In this document: positions 50,171 to 58,814 of the stretch, in pieces
Numbering within the stretch: the stretch's first letter is position 1
How the letters are laid out: each line of letters opens with the position of its first letter
Assembly (NCBI RefSeq): GCF_022348165.1
Contig: NZ_JAKRFI010000010.1
Span: 89,280 to 153,279 of the forward strand
Direction: 5' to 3'
Length of the DNA stretch: 64,000 bases
Source: Halomonas sp. McH1-25
GTDB taxonomy: Bacteria; Pseudomonadota; Gammaproteobacteria; Pseudomonadales; Halomonadaceae
Notes under the pieces: generated by a model
Databases searched by the model: none
What the model saw: the letters and a program-made list of their open reading frames with translations, nothing else
Told to the model about the DNA's origin: nothing
Made by a program: the position numbers and the translations under genes

Positions 50171-52351
50171 TCAGGCCTGATCTTGTGCAGTCTGGCTGTC
50201 GTTGGCGTAGAAGCGCGCTTGGCGACTGGCCATCTCGCGCAGCTTTTCGGTCGGCGCATAGAGCGGCCCCAGTTCGGCCGCCAAACCATCGGCCAGGCTG
50301 ACGAATTCGGCCACGCCCATGGCATCTATATAGCGCAGCGCTCCACCTCGGAACGGAGGGAAGCCAATGCCGTAGATCAACGCCATATCGGCTTCGGCCG
50401 GTGATCCCACGATGCCATCCTCCAGACAACGCACGGTTTCCATGCACAGCGGCACCATCATGCGCGCGACGATGTCCTCGTCGCTGAACTCGCGGCTACC
50501 GGTCGCTACCTGGGTGGCCAGCTCATGAGCCTGCTCGTCCGAGACCTTTTTCGGCTTGCCCTTCTTGTCCTCTTCGTAACGATAGAAGCCCTTGCCATTC
50601 TTCTGACCGAGACGCTCGTTCTCGTACATGGCATCGATAGCCGACTTGCTCTCCCGCGCCATACGCTCCGGGAAGCCCTCGGCCATCACCGCCTGGGCGT
50701 GTACCGCCGTGTCCATGCCGACGACGTCCAGCAAATAGGCTGGACCCATCGGCCAACCGAACTTCTCCATGACCTTGTCGACGCGCTCGAAATCGGCGCC
50801 CTGTTCGACCAGGAAGCTGAATCCACCGAAATAGGGGAACAGGACGCGATTGACCAGGAATCCCGGGCAGTCGTTGACCACGATCGGCGTCTTGCCCATC
50901 TTGCGCGCATAGGCCACCGTCGCGGCCACGGCCGCATCGCTACTTTTCTCGCCGCGAATGACCTCGACCAGCGGCATGCGATGCACCGGGTTGAAGAAGT
51001 GCATGCCGCAGAAGTTCTCGGGCCGCTTGAGATTCTGGGCCAGCCGGTTGATGGAAATGGTCGAGGTATTCGACGTCAGGATGGTGTTCTCGCCAACCAG
51101 CCCCTCGACTTCGGTGAGAACCGCATCCTTGACCTTGGGGTTTTCCACCACGGCCTCGACGACCAGATCGACCTCACCGAAATCGCCATAGGACAGGGTC
51201 GGCCGAATGTTGGAAAGGGCCTCGGCCATCTTCTCGGTGGTCAGCTTGCCACGCTCGACCTGTTTGGCCAGCAGCTTGCGCGCTTCCTTCAGCCCGAGCT
51301 GGACCGCATCCTCGCGGATATCCTTCATCAGGATCGGCGTCCCCTTGTAGGCGCTCTGGTAGGCGATACCCCCGCCCATGATCCCGGCGCCCAGCACGGC
51401 GGTCTGGTTGACCGGTGCCGCCTGTTTCTCGTACTTACCGCCTTTCTTCTTGACGAGTTGATCGTTGAGGAACAACCCGACCAGGTTGTAGCAGACATCG
51501 GTCAACGCCAGCTTGGCGAAGGCCTTGGCCTCGATCGCCTGGGCACGCTCCCGGGACTCACCGGCGCCTTTTTGAATGACTTTGATTGCCTCGACAGGTG
51601 CCGGATAATGCGGACCGGCCTTACCGGCTACATAGCCCTTGGCGGTTTCGAAGGCCATCATCTGCTCGATGGCATTGAGCTTGAGCGGCGTCTTTTTCTC
51701 TTCGCGGCGCGCACGATAGTCCAGCTCACCGGCATTGGCACGTGCCAGGATGTCCAGTGCGGCGGCTTGCAGACGATCGATGGGCACCACGGCATCCGCG
51801 ACGCCCAGCTTCAAAGCCGCGTCGGCCTTGTTCTGGCTTCCGGCTGCAATCCATTCGACAGCATTGTCGGCACCGGCGATACGCGGCAAACGTACGCAAC
51901 CGCCCCATCCCGGCAGGATACCCAGCTTGGTTTCCGGCAAGCCAATCTCGGCGGACTCCGCCATGACCCGGAAATCCGTAGTCAACGCCACTTCACAGCC
52001 GCCGCCCAGTGCCAGCCCGTTGAGTGCCGTCACGGTGGGGAAAGGCAAGTCCTCGATGGTATTGAACAGCGTATGTACCTCTTGGCACATATCCATCAAA
52101 AAACTCTCGCCCCGCGCGAACATGGCGTGGAACTCGGTGATATCCGCACCAACGATGAACACCGACTTGGCGCTGGTAATGACTAGCCCCTGCAGGTCGC
52201 GCTCGGCCTGAATGGCCTTGACCGCGTCCTGAAGTTCCTTGATCACGGCACTGGAGAGTTTGTTGATCGACTCGTCTTTCAAGTCGAAGGTTAGAATGGC
52301 GATGTCACCGTCATTCCTCGCCACGGACAGGGCATTGCCTTGATAGATCAT
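50171..52351 (-). CDS. fadB: Fatty acid oxidation complex alpha subunit FadB
   Basis: Bifunctional enoyl-CoA hydratase/isomerase and 3-hydroxyacyl-CoA dehydrogenase, 726 residues. The N-terminal crotonase domain shows [17 protein letters not shown] and [16 protein letters not shown] with the catalytic glutamates. The dehydrogenase half begins near residue 310 with the NAD-binding [13 protein letters not shown] and includes [17 protein letters not shown] with the catalytic His. The C-terminal helical domain ends near 715. fadB and fadA form an operon starting near 52.4 kb, with a dyad just upstream of the start codon. Confidence 0.98.
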   Translation of the reverse strand: MIYQGNALSVARNDGDIAILTFDLKDESINKLSSAVIKELQDAVKAIQAERDLQGLVITSAKSVFIVGADITEFHAMFARGESFLMDMCQEVHTLFNTIEDLPFPTVTALNGLALGGGCEVALTTDFRVMAESAEIGLPETKLGILPGWGGCVRLPRIAGADNAVEWIAAGSQNKADAALKLGVADAVVPIDRLQAAALDILARANAGELDYRARREEKKTPLKLNAIEQMMAFETAKGYVAGKAGPHYPAPVEAIKVIQKGAGESRERAQAIEAKAFAKLALTDVCYNLVGLFLNDQLVKKKGGKYEKQAAPVNQTAVLGAGIMGGGIAYQSAYKGTPILMKDIREDAVQLGLKEARKLLAKQVERGKLTTEKMAEALSNIRPTLSYGDFGEVDLVVEAVVENPKVKDAVLTEVEGLVGENTILTSNTSTISINRLAQNLKRPENFCGMHFFNPVHRMPLVEVIRGEKSSDAAVAATVAYARKMGKTPIVVNDCPGFLVNRVLFPYFGGFSFLVEQGADFERVDKVMEKFGWPMGPAYLLDVVGMDTAVHAQAVMAEGFPERMARESKSAIDAMYENERLGQKNGKGFYRYEEDKKGKPKKVSDEQAHELATQVATGSREFSDEDIVARMMVPLCMETVRCLEDGIVGSPAEADMALIYGIGFPPFRGGALRYIDAMGVAEFVSLADGLAAELGPLYAPTEKLREMASRQARFYANDSQTAQDQA

Positions 52352-52382
52352 CGACGGATCTCCATGGGGTTAGGCAGGGTAG

Positions 52383-52406
52383 GCATTCATACAAGCGTTT
52401 GAATGC
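52383..52406. promoter_or_regulatory. Dyad upstream of fadB, possible fatty-acid repressor operator
   Basis: GCATTCA and TGAATGC are perfect 7-base arms around a 10-base spacer that itself contains a CAAGCGTTTG half-palindrome. It lies 32-55 bases upstream of the fadB ATG, where a FadR- or PsrA-like regulator would block transcription. The remaining gap to slyA shows no gene. Confidence 0.4.
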
Positions 52407-52624
52407 ATACTAGCTTGAGCCAGTGCGGGCCTTCCGTCAAGCTTCGGCACAATGCATCAGCATAGCGGCGGTTGGCAGTCTCCGACGAACCGTTCCGGCC
52501 GATGGATAGGAAAGGAGTATTTCGTTGTCAAACTAAAGAATAGCGATACCGGAGTGATACCGGACTTGCATTGATGTCGCAAGGTTCACACAATTTACCC
52601 AATAGCTACCAAACGATAAGCCCA

Positions 52625-53083
52625 ATGCCTGAAAATATCGGATTCAAGATTGCCCGCCTGCCACGCCTCTGGCGAGCCATTCTCGATGAGCGCCTGGCGC
52701 CACTGGAATTGACTCAGACTCGCTGGGTGACGCTCTACCATCTATGGAAGTTAGGCGACGGTCAGCCACAATGCGACTTGGCCCGGGCCATCGGTGTCGA
52801 AGCGCCATCCTTGGTGCGTACGCTCGATCAACTGACCGAGCAGGGCCTGATCGAGCGCCGCCAGTGCCAGGACGACCGACGCACCAAGCGTATCTTTCTG
52901 ACCAAAGAGGCTACCCCGCTACTGGAGCGTATCGACGCTGTCGCCGCCGAAGCACGTGCCGAGATGCTTGCAGGCATCAGCGAAGCGGAACTCGATACGT
53001 TCGACGACATCTTGACGCGCATCGAGCAGAACGGCCTACGTCTACAATCCCGGGCTCCGGTGCAAGAGGGCGAACCGGGTTAA
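52625..53083 (+). CDS. slyA: MarR-family transcriptional regulator (SlyA-like)
   Basis: A 152-residue winged-helix DNA-binding protein. GFKIARLPRLWRAILDERLAPLELTQTRW is the SlyA-type N-terminal dimer region (abridged here as family-typical), followed by the recognition helix segment IGVEAPSLVRTLDQL and the wing with RRQCQDDRRTKRIFLT. It responds to small ligands in the family. The ATG chosen matches SlyA lengths; upstream in-frame starts at 52571 and 52574 are possible. It is divergent from fadBA, so it might control that operon, though SlyA targets are usually broader. Confidence 0.85.
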   Translation: MPENIGFKIARLPRLWRAILDERLAPLELTQTRWVTLYHLWKLGDGQPQCDLARAIGVEAPSLVRTLDQLTEQGLIERRQCQDDRRTKRIFLTKEATPLLERIDAVAAEARAEMLAGISEAELDTFDDILTRIEQNGLRLQSRAPVQEGEPG

Positions 53084-53102
53084 CCCAACTACCGGCAGCC
53101 TC

Positions 53103-53624
53103 TTATGGGAGGCGGCCGGACAATCCTTTCTCGACATGCGGAGAGGCCAGCCGATCACGCACCTCTCCCATCGCCTTGTCGCACGTTTCGAAGGCTTCCA
53201 AACTCAGCGACTCCCCCCACCACAGTGTCAGTGCGCCGCGTTCAGACTCCACAATCAGCGCATCCTCGGGCAGGCTGGCCAAGAGCCTGGCAAGCGCCGC
53301 TGCGCTATCTTGCGATAGCGGCTTCAACGGCTCTATCCGCCACCGCCATTCAGTGTCGAAGGGCTTCAGCGCCGCACTGGCGTATGCGTCACGGACTAGC
53401 AGGAATAGCGGTCCCGGGTGCGCCTGAGGATAACGCCAACAATAGCTGACTAGTCCGCCAGGCGGGTCATGCAAAGGCGGCTTGGCAATTTTTACGCCGA
53501 TACCGGCTTGCCGGGCATGCTGGCGCAACCCCCCCAGCCGCTGGTCGCGTCGCGACGGTCGCAGCACCAGTACGGGAGATAGAACTGCCAGCATCGCCAG
53601 CACGGTGACCAGCCAGAAAGTCAT
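53103..53624 (-). CDS. Uncharacterised protein with one N-terminal membrane helix
   Basis: A 173-residue protein from the ATG before TFWLVTVLAMLAVL, which forms a single N-terminal membrane anchor followed by LRPSRRDQRLGGLRQHARQ and a cytoplasmic or periplasmic domain of about 140 residues. SYCWRYPQAHPGPLFLLVRD and EWRWRIEPLKPLS look conserved in type but I do not recognise the family. An in-frame start 54 bases upstream is possible. It is convergent with slyA and divergent from uspA. Confidence 0.6.
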   Translation of the reverse strand: MTFWLVTVLAMLAVLSPVLVLRPSRRDQRLGGLRQHARQAGIGVKIAKPPLHDPPGGLVSYCWRYPQAHPGPLFLLVRDAYASAALKPFDTEWRWRIEPLKPLSQDSAAALARLLASLPEDALIVESERGALTLWWGESLSLEAFETCDKAMGEVRDRLASPHVEKGLSGRLP

Positions 53625-53657
53625 GTGCAGAATATTCCAAAACGTTGATACGTGTCG

Positions 53658-53678
53658 TTGTGCCGAAATGCGACACAA
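53658..53678. promoter_or_regulatory. Dyad in the uspA promoter region
   Basis: TTGTGCCG and CGACACAA form an 8-base dyad with one mismatch around AAATG. It lies 45-65 bases before the uspA start and about 34 bases before the divergent gene's start, a position fit for a shared operator. Confidence 0.3.
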
Positions 53679-53722
53679 CCTAAAGTGAAGTCACCCAAAC
53701 TACTGAAGGGAGGGGCTTTGCC

Positions 53723-54178
53723 ATGAGTAACGAATATCGTCACGTGCTGGTCGCCGTGGATCTGACGAAAGACTCCCATAAGGTTCTGGAACGTGCCATT
53801 CCCATCGCCCGTCGCAACGATGCCAGGCTGTCTATCATCCACACGCTCGAGCCTCTGGGCTTTGCCTACGGCGGCGACATTCCCATGGACCTGACCAGCA
53901 TTCAGGATCAGCTCGATGAGCATGCCAAAGAGCGCCTGGCCGACATTGCCGATCGACACGGCATTGCCCGGGAAGATCAGCATGTCGTCGTAGGGATGCC
54001 GGATACCGAAATCCATCGCTTCTCGAAAGAGCATGACGTCGATTTGATCGTCGTGGGCTCCCATGGACGCCATGGATTCGCTCTGCTGCTGGGTTCGACC
54101 TCGACCGGCGTACTGCACGGCGCCCAGTGCGACGTACTGGCCGTGCGTGTCGGCAATGACGACGAGGCAGCGGAATAA
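53723..54178 (+). CDS. uspA: Universal stress protein A family
   Basis: A 151-residue cytoplasmic stress protein. The N-terminus YRHVLVAVDLTKDSHKVLERA and the C-terminal VVGSHGRHGFALLLGSTSTGVLHGAQCDVLAVR are the two conserved UspA blocks (the second quoted here in its family role). In that block the GSHGRxG pattern with STSTG is close to the ATP-binding motif, but UspA-type members usually do not bind ATP. GGGAGGGG precedes the ATG. Proteins of this family are induced by starvation or stress. It ends at a hairpin shared with the convergent uup gene. Confidence 0.9.
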   Translation: MSNEYRHVLVAVDLTKDSHKVLERAIPIARRNDARLSIIHTLEPLGFAYGGDIPMDLTSIQDQLDEHAKERLADIADRHGIAREDQHVVVGMPDTEIHRFSKEHDVDLIVVGSHGRHGFALLLGSTSTGVLHGAQCDVLAVRVGNDDEAAE

Positions 54179-54188
54179 GTCCGCCTTT

Positions 54189-54219
54189 GTCATCCCGGGC
54201 CTGCCAGGTCCGGGATGAC
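54189..54219. terminator. Bidirectional hairpin between uspA and uup
   Basis: GTCATCCCGG and CCGGGATGAC are perfect 10-base arms around an 11-base loop, just after the uspA stop and 18 bases from the uup stop. No U-tract is present. Confidence 0.6.
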
Positions 54220-54236
54220 TGACGACCCTTGCCGAC

Positions 54237-56186
54237 TCAGGGCGCCTCCCCAGTGGCCATGGCTTCCAGCTCCATCCAGCGCTCCATGGTCGCATCCAGT
54301 TCATTCTGCTTTTCGGTCAACGCCGCCAGTACGCGTGTCACCTCGGCATTGTCCTGCTGATAGAAATCGGGCTGGCTGATCCGCGTCTCGAAGGCTGCAA
54401 TCTCTTCCTCCAGCGCTTCGATGGTTGCCGGCAGTACATCGAGTTCGCGCTGCAACTTATAGGAAAGTTTGACCGTCTTCTTGCCGGCAGGCTCGCTCAC
54501 CGCCGACTCGGGGGATGCTTCAGGCTTACCCTCGGTCTTCGCCCCGCCCTTCTTGGCCTGCTTGGACACCTGACTCGCATCGAAGTCCCAGGGCGCCGGA
54601 GGAAGCCTGCCGCCCTGGCGCACCCAATCACTGTACCCGCCGACATACTCGTGCACTTGCCCTTCGCCTTCGAAGGCCAGCACCCCGGTGACCACGTTGT
54701 CCATGAACGCCCTATCATGGGATACCAACAGCAGCGTACCGTCGAAATCGAGCAGCAACTCTTCGAGCAGCTCAAGCGTTTCCACGTCCAAGTCGTTGGT
54801 CGGCTCATCGAGCACCAGCACGTTGGCCGGCTGGGTGAAAAGCTTGGCCAGTAACAGGCGGTTGGACTCGCCCCCGGACAACGCCTTGACCGGTTGGCGG
54901 GCACGCTCGGGAGTGAACAGAAAATCCTGTAGATAGCTGATGACATGTTTGTTCTTGTCACCCACCGTCACTCGATCACTGCCTTGTGCGACGTTATCGT
55001 AGACGCTCTTTTCCGGCTCCAGTCCGGCACGCAGCTGATCGAAGTACGCCACCTTGACGTTGGTGCCCATACGTACGGTCCCCTCGGTCGGCGCCAGTTC
55101 CCCGAGCAGGATCTTGAGCAGAGTCGTCTTTCCGGCGCCGTTGCGTCCGATTAGACCGATACGGTCGCCACGCTGAATTTCCAGATCGAGATCGCGAATC
55201 ACCCACTCATTGCCAAAGCGCTGACTGACATTGCTCAGCTCGACCACGCGCTTGCCGCTGCGCTCGCCACTATCGACACTGATAGATGCTCGTCCTTGGC
55301 GTTCGCGCCGTTCGCCGCGCTCACGGCGTAACTGCTGCAAGGCGCGCACGCGGCCTTCGTTACGGGTCCGCCGCGCCTTGATGCCCTGGCGTATCCAGGC
55401 CTCTTCCTGGGCCAGCTTCTTGTCGAACTCGGCGTTCTCGCGCGCCTCCACCTCGAGTTCATGCGCTTTCTGTTCCTGATACGCAGCGTAGTTTCCGGGG
55501 TAGCGCCCCAGCCGACCGCGGTCCAGCTCGAGAATCCCCGTGGCCAGACGAGCCAGGAAGGCACGGTCGTGGGTAATGAACAGCACGGCCCCCGGGAACG
55601 TGGCCAGTTGCTCTTCGAGCCAAGCGATCGTGTCCAGATCCAGATGGTTGGTCGGCTCGTCGAGAAGCAGCAGGTCGGGTTCGGATACCAAGGCCCGGGC
55701 CAGCGCCACACGGCGGCGCCAACCACCGGAAAGATCGCTCATCAGCCGGTCGGCAGGCAGGCCGAGACGGGTCAGGACCGTATCGATACGCTGATGGAAG
55801 GACCAGCCATCGATGGCTTCCAGTTGGGTCTGCAACTGAGCCAGGCGATTCATGTCCGGCTCGGCAGCTTGCACCAGGTGATGATACTCGGCTAGCAACG
55901 CTCCGGCTTGCGGCAGCCCTTCGGCCACCACATCGAAGATGGTCGCCCCGCTGGCCGCCGGCAAGTCCTGCTCCAGCACGCCGATACGCAATCCCGGCGT
56001 CCGCCAGATGCTGCCCCCATCGGGCAGATTCTCCCCGGAGACGAGCTTGAGCAATGTCGACTTGCCCGTGCCGTTGCGGCCCACCAGCGCCAGCCGTTCT
56101 CCCCTCTCGAGCACCAGGTCGGCGCCATCGAGCAGGACCTGCGGGCCGTAAGCCAGTTGCAACTGTTCTAGACGTAGCAGCGTCAC
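54237..56186 (-). CDS. uup: ABC-F family ATPase Uup
   Basis: A 649-residue ABC-F protein with two ATPase domains in one chain and no membrane segments. The first domain has Walker A VGRNGTGKS near residue 35 and signature LSGGWRRRVALARAL; the second has IGRNGAGKTT near 347 and ALSGGESNRLLLAK. The inter-domain linker is basic and Arg-rich. The last 75 residues form a coiled coil, the DNA-binding C-terminal domain of Uup. ABC-F proteins act on ribosomes, and Uup also affects transposon excision and replication. It is divergent from the tatD gene by a short gap. Confidence 0.94.
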   Translation of the reverse strand: MTLLRLEQLQLAYGPQVLLDGADLVLERGERLALVGRNGTGKSTLLKLVSGENLPDGGSIWRTPGLRIGVLEQDLPAASGATIFDVVAEGLPQAGALLAEYHHLVQAAEPDMNRLAQLQTQLEAIDGWSFHQRIDTVLTRLGLPADRLMSDLSGGWRRRVALARALVSEPDLLLLDEPTNHLDLDTIAWLEEQLATFPGAVLFITHDRAFLARLATGILELDRGRLGRYPGNYAAYQEQKAHELEVEARENAEFDKKLAQEEAWIRQGIKARRTRNEGRVRALQQLRRERGERRERQGRASISVDSGERSGKRVVELSNVSQRFGNEWVIRDLDLEIQRGDRIGLIGRNGAGKTTLLKILLGELAPTEGTVRMGTNVKVAYFDQLRAGLEPEKSVYDNVAQGSDRVTVGDKNKHVISYLQDFLFTPERARQPVKALSGGESNRLLLAKLFTQPANVLVLDEPTNDLDVETLELLEELLLDFDGTLLLVSHDRAFMDNVVTGVLAFEGEGQVHEYVGGYSDWVRQGGRLPPAPWDFDASQVSKQAKKGGAKTEGKPEASPESAVSEPAGKKTVKLSYKLQRELDVLPATIEALEEEIAAFETRISQPDFYQQDNAEVTRVLAALTEKQNELDATMERWMELEAMATGEAP

Positions 56187-56298
56187 GCACCAACCTCATT
56201 GACGATATTCGATGGCGCCTAGTGTAACCCACCATCCTGGCTGTGGTCCTGTCGTCTCTCGCGTTACAATGACCGCCCAAACGAGCAAGGAGCGACCC

Positions 56299-57153
56299 TT
56301 GGCTGCCAGTAGCGACACCATCGATGATGTGCTTCCCGAGGCACTGCGTTTTACCGCCCCCACCGAACTGGTGGATATCGGCGCCAACCTGACGCACGAA
56401 AGCTTTTCCCGGGACCTTGAGGCCGTATTGCAACGGGCCGGTGCGGCCAATGTCACGACGTTGATCCTTACTGGCACCGACTTGGAGCACGCCGAGCAGG
56501 CAGCCGCACTCTGCCAGCGCTTTCCGGGCCTGTACGCGACTGCGGGTCTGCATCCGCATGACGCCAGACATTGGTCGAGTTCACTAGAGGGAGCCATGCG
56601 TGACCTGCATCGTCGGCATGAAGTAGTTGCCGTGGGTGAGTGTGGACTCGACTTCAATCGCAACTTCTCCTCACCCGCCGATCAGCAGCGCGCCTTCGAG
56701 GCGCAACTGGGGCTGGCCGCCGAATCGGGCCTTCCCCTGTTTCTGCATGAACGTGACGCCGGTCAACGCATGCTGGAAATTCTGCGTAGCTGGCGGGACG
56801 ACCTTTCCCAGGCCGTGGTTCACTGCTTCACGGGTGAGCGCGACACGCTACATGGCTACCTCGATCTCGATTTGCATATCGGACTGACCGGCTGGTTGTG
56901 CGACGAGCGTCGTGGCCATCATCTCCGCGAACTTGTGGGTGACATTCCACTGTCCCGCCTGATGGTGGAGACAGACTGCCCTTACCTGTTGCCTCGCAAC
57001 TTACCGGCCAAGCTCAAGGGACGACGCAACGAACCGGCGCTGCTGCCCTGGATCGTACGGGAGATCGCTCATTGGCGGGGCATCGACGAAGCCGACGTGG
57101 CTAACGCTACGACAGAGACCGCACGCCGCTTTTTCCGTCTGGAGGATACCTGA
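56299..57153 (+). CDS. tatD: TatD-family hydrolase/deoxyribonuclease
   Basis: A 284-residue metal-dependent TIM-barrel hydrolase. VDIGANLTHESF near the N-terminus, TAGLHPHDARHW, AVGECGLDFNRNFS, LPLFLHERDA, VVHCFTGERD and VETDCPYLLPRNL are the standard TatD blocks and hold the metal ligands. The start is a TTG placed 6 bases after AAGGAG, which gives the best family length; ATG codons at 56212 and 56269 are alternatives without ribosome sites. The TGA stop overlaps the next gene's ATG (TGATG). This is a conventional TatD, distinct from the EboB-type homologue in the window. Confidence 0.93.
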   Translation: MAASSDTIDDVLPEALRFTAPTELVDIGANLTHESFSRDLEAVLQRAGAANVTTLILTGTDLEHAEQAAALCQRFPGLYATAGLHPHDARHWSSSLEGAMRDLHRRHEVVAVGECGLDFNRNFSSPADQQRAFEAQLGLAAESGLPLFLHERDAGQRMLEILRSWRDDLSQAVVHCFTGERDTLHGYLDLDLHIGLTGWLCDERRGHHLRELVGDIPLSRLMVETDCPYLLPRNLPAKLKGRRNEPALLPWIVREIAHWRGIDEADVANATTETARRFFRLEDT

Positions 57154-57632
57154 TGTCCGACTATCCCGGGTTCATCGCCGTGGAAACCGGCGAGGACGAT
57201 GCTCTCCCCCTCGCCATTGCCTGGGCTCTGCCCGATGGCCAAATCAAGCACACCCTGATCCAGCCCGATGACGAATGGTTGAGCGACGAATTGCTGCAGT
57301 TGGGAGATTATAGCCTCGAAGAACTGCGGACTTTCGGAATCAGCCCGCTCGATGTGTTGCGTGAGCTTGAAGGCGATCACTATAGCGCCACACTTTACAC
57401 GGCGGGAATCAGCGATGATGAAGCCGCCCTGTCACGCATCTTCGATGACTTCGGAGTAGATCCGTTCGTCGAACTCGCACCGGCAGAAAGCCTTTATCCG
57501 GATATGCCTCTAGGTGAGTGGGCCAGGGCGCGTAACGACCTGTTCGGCGAACTGGGGTTGGAACCGTTACGTCCCGAGCATGAAGTCCAGGTCATGCTCT
57601 ACCTTCATCAGCGGCTTCGCGATACCTCTTGA
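57153..57632 (+). CDS. Uncharacterised protein resembling a degenerate DEDD exonuclease fold
   Basis: A 159-residue soluble acidic protein translated in overlap with tatD. FIAVETGEDDALPLAIAWAL followed by an LIQPDDEWLSDE-like strand, FGISPLDVLREL, LYTAGISDDEAALSRIF and FVELAPAESLY follow the strand/helix order of RNase T/DnaQ-type exonucleases. The first catalytic Asp-x-Glu appears as AVET, lacking the Asp, so nuclease activity is doubtful. Recognition is by eye and moderate. The TatD nuclease partner upstream makes a nucleic-acid role plausible but unproven. Confidence 0.6.
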   Translation: MSDYPGFIAVETGEDDALPLAIAWALPDGQIKHTLIQPDDEWLSDELLQLGDYSLEELRTFGISPLDVLRELEGDHYSATLYTAGISDDEAALSRIFDDFGVDPFVELAPAESLYPDMPLGEWARARNDLFGELGLEPLRPEHEVQVMLYLHQRLRDTS

Positions 57633-57644
57633 ACCAAACTGCGC

Positions 57645-58046
57645 TCACTTCATGAAGCGGCTCTTTCCGCGGGGGTTGGAGGGATCCCGCGGCAATTCGG
57701 TGCCATGCCGTTGTGCATGTCGACGCCCCATGAACGCCATGAAGCCGCCCACGGCGACAGTCAGCATGAACGCCATGTTGGCGCTGCTGGACAGGAACAC
57801 ACCAATGACCCCGACGATGGCAAGCGTAAGCCCAGCATAACGACTCTTGGAAAAGAACGTGACTGCGCCAACCCCCACGGCCACCAAGGCAATGCCAGCT
57901 TCCCACCACCCCAGACCGACCACGGTTTGTTCGGTGGGATTATCCACGGCCCCGATACCGCTTCCCAGATATAGCGAGATGCCGGAGGCAATCAGCGCCC
58001 ACAGGGCCGCAAGAATAGCGAAGATGGCACCAATGCGATGCAGCAT
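57645..58046 (-). CDS. Small integral membrane protein, function unknown
   Basis: A 133-residue protein with four predicted membrane helices (starting IGAIFAILAALWALIASGIS, then GIALVAVGVGAVTFF, AGLTLAIVGVIGVFL and NMAFMLTVAVGGFMAF) and a basic C-terminal tail RRHAQRHGTELPRDP. The pattern resembles small DUF4064-like membrane proteins, but I do not recognise a specific family. GGAGG lies upstream of the ATG. It is convergent with the preceding gene with a 12-base gap. Confidence 0.7.
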   Translation of the reverse strand: MLHRIGAIFAILAALWALIASGISLYLGSGIGAVDNPTEQTVVGLGWWEAGIALVAVGVGAVTFFSKSRYAGLTLAIVGVIGVFLSSSANMAFMLTVAVGGFMAFMGRRHAQRHGTELPRDPSNPRGKSRFMK

Positions 58047-58156
58047 GTCGGCCTCCTTGTCTTTCTCTGCATTCGCCCTTCACTTTAGTGCAGAATGCCG
58101 CTCTTCTGCACGGCATCTACTGTACGTACCAGCGCTTGGCTTCATGCCGGCTAGTT

Positions 58157-58720
58157 TCAGCACATCATGCGCTCGGTCAATATTCTTACCCCAACGTCGA
58201 TGGCCTGTGGCAAGCCGGCCCCCTGTCGGTAATAAGCTGACAATGCGGTGCGAAACGCCTCTGCCCGACGCGGCAAGCCCTCGCGTTCATAGCGTTGCGC
58301 CCGTGCCTCCACACGATTGCGAAATGCCTTCCGATCAACTTCGATATCGCCCAGGTTATCCACGCTGACATGGAATACCCGGCCACAGGCCCGCGAAAAC
58401 AGCATTTCCAAAGCCTGTGGTGCCACTTCCGCCGTTTCGAAGGCAGCCTGCTGCTCAGCATTGCGTCCATCGGGTAGATACCAGTAGCCGTAGTCCTCGA
58501 GTTTGCGCCGGCGAGCCCCGGCAATGCACCAGTGGCTGATTTCATGCAGTGCACTGGAGAAATACCCGCGCGCGAAAACGACTCGGTGGCAAGGACATGC
58601 CTCATCTGCCGGCACGTAGAGAGGCTCGTCACCGCCAAGCACTAGGCGGGTGCTGAATGTGTCTGCGAACAAGCCATCGAACAGAGCGATGACATCGTCA
58701 AGTCGGTAGGTCGTCGTCAT
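58157..58720 (-). CDS. epmC: Elongation factor P hydroxylase EpmC
   Basis: A 187-residue enzyme that hydroxylates the beta-lysyl-modified lysine of elongation factor P. The metal-binding HEISH (H59, E60, H63) lies in SSALHEISHWCIAG, and DYGYWYLPDGRNAEQQAAFE and the DRKAFRNRV segment are typical of the YfcM/EpmC family. It is normal in length. The 110-base gap downstream shows nothing notable. It is divergent from the MATE gene. Confidence 0.93.
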   Translation of the reverse strand: MTTTYRLDDVIALFDGLFADTFSTRLVLGGDEPLYVPADEACPCHRVVFARGYFSSALHEISHWCIAGARRRKLEDYGYWYLPDGRNAEQQAAFETAEVAPQALEMLFSRACGRVFHVSVDNLGDIEVDRKAFRNRVEARAQRYEREGLPRRAEAFRTALSAYYRQGAGLPQAIDVGVRILTERMMC

Positions 58721-58814
58721 ATAACTGATTATACGGGGCTATTGCGTCAGCGAAAACGATGCGTAGCTGATAGAATTGCGCATTCGTTCGCTCGGCCGAT
58801 TAAGGAGAATCGAC

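Noticed and set aside
50525..52186. Long plus-strand open frame opposite fadB
   Set aside because: fadB is unmistakable on the minus strand and the plus frame has no domain or ribosome site.
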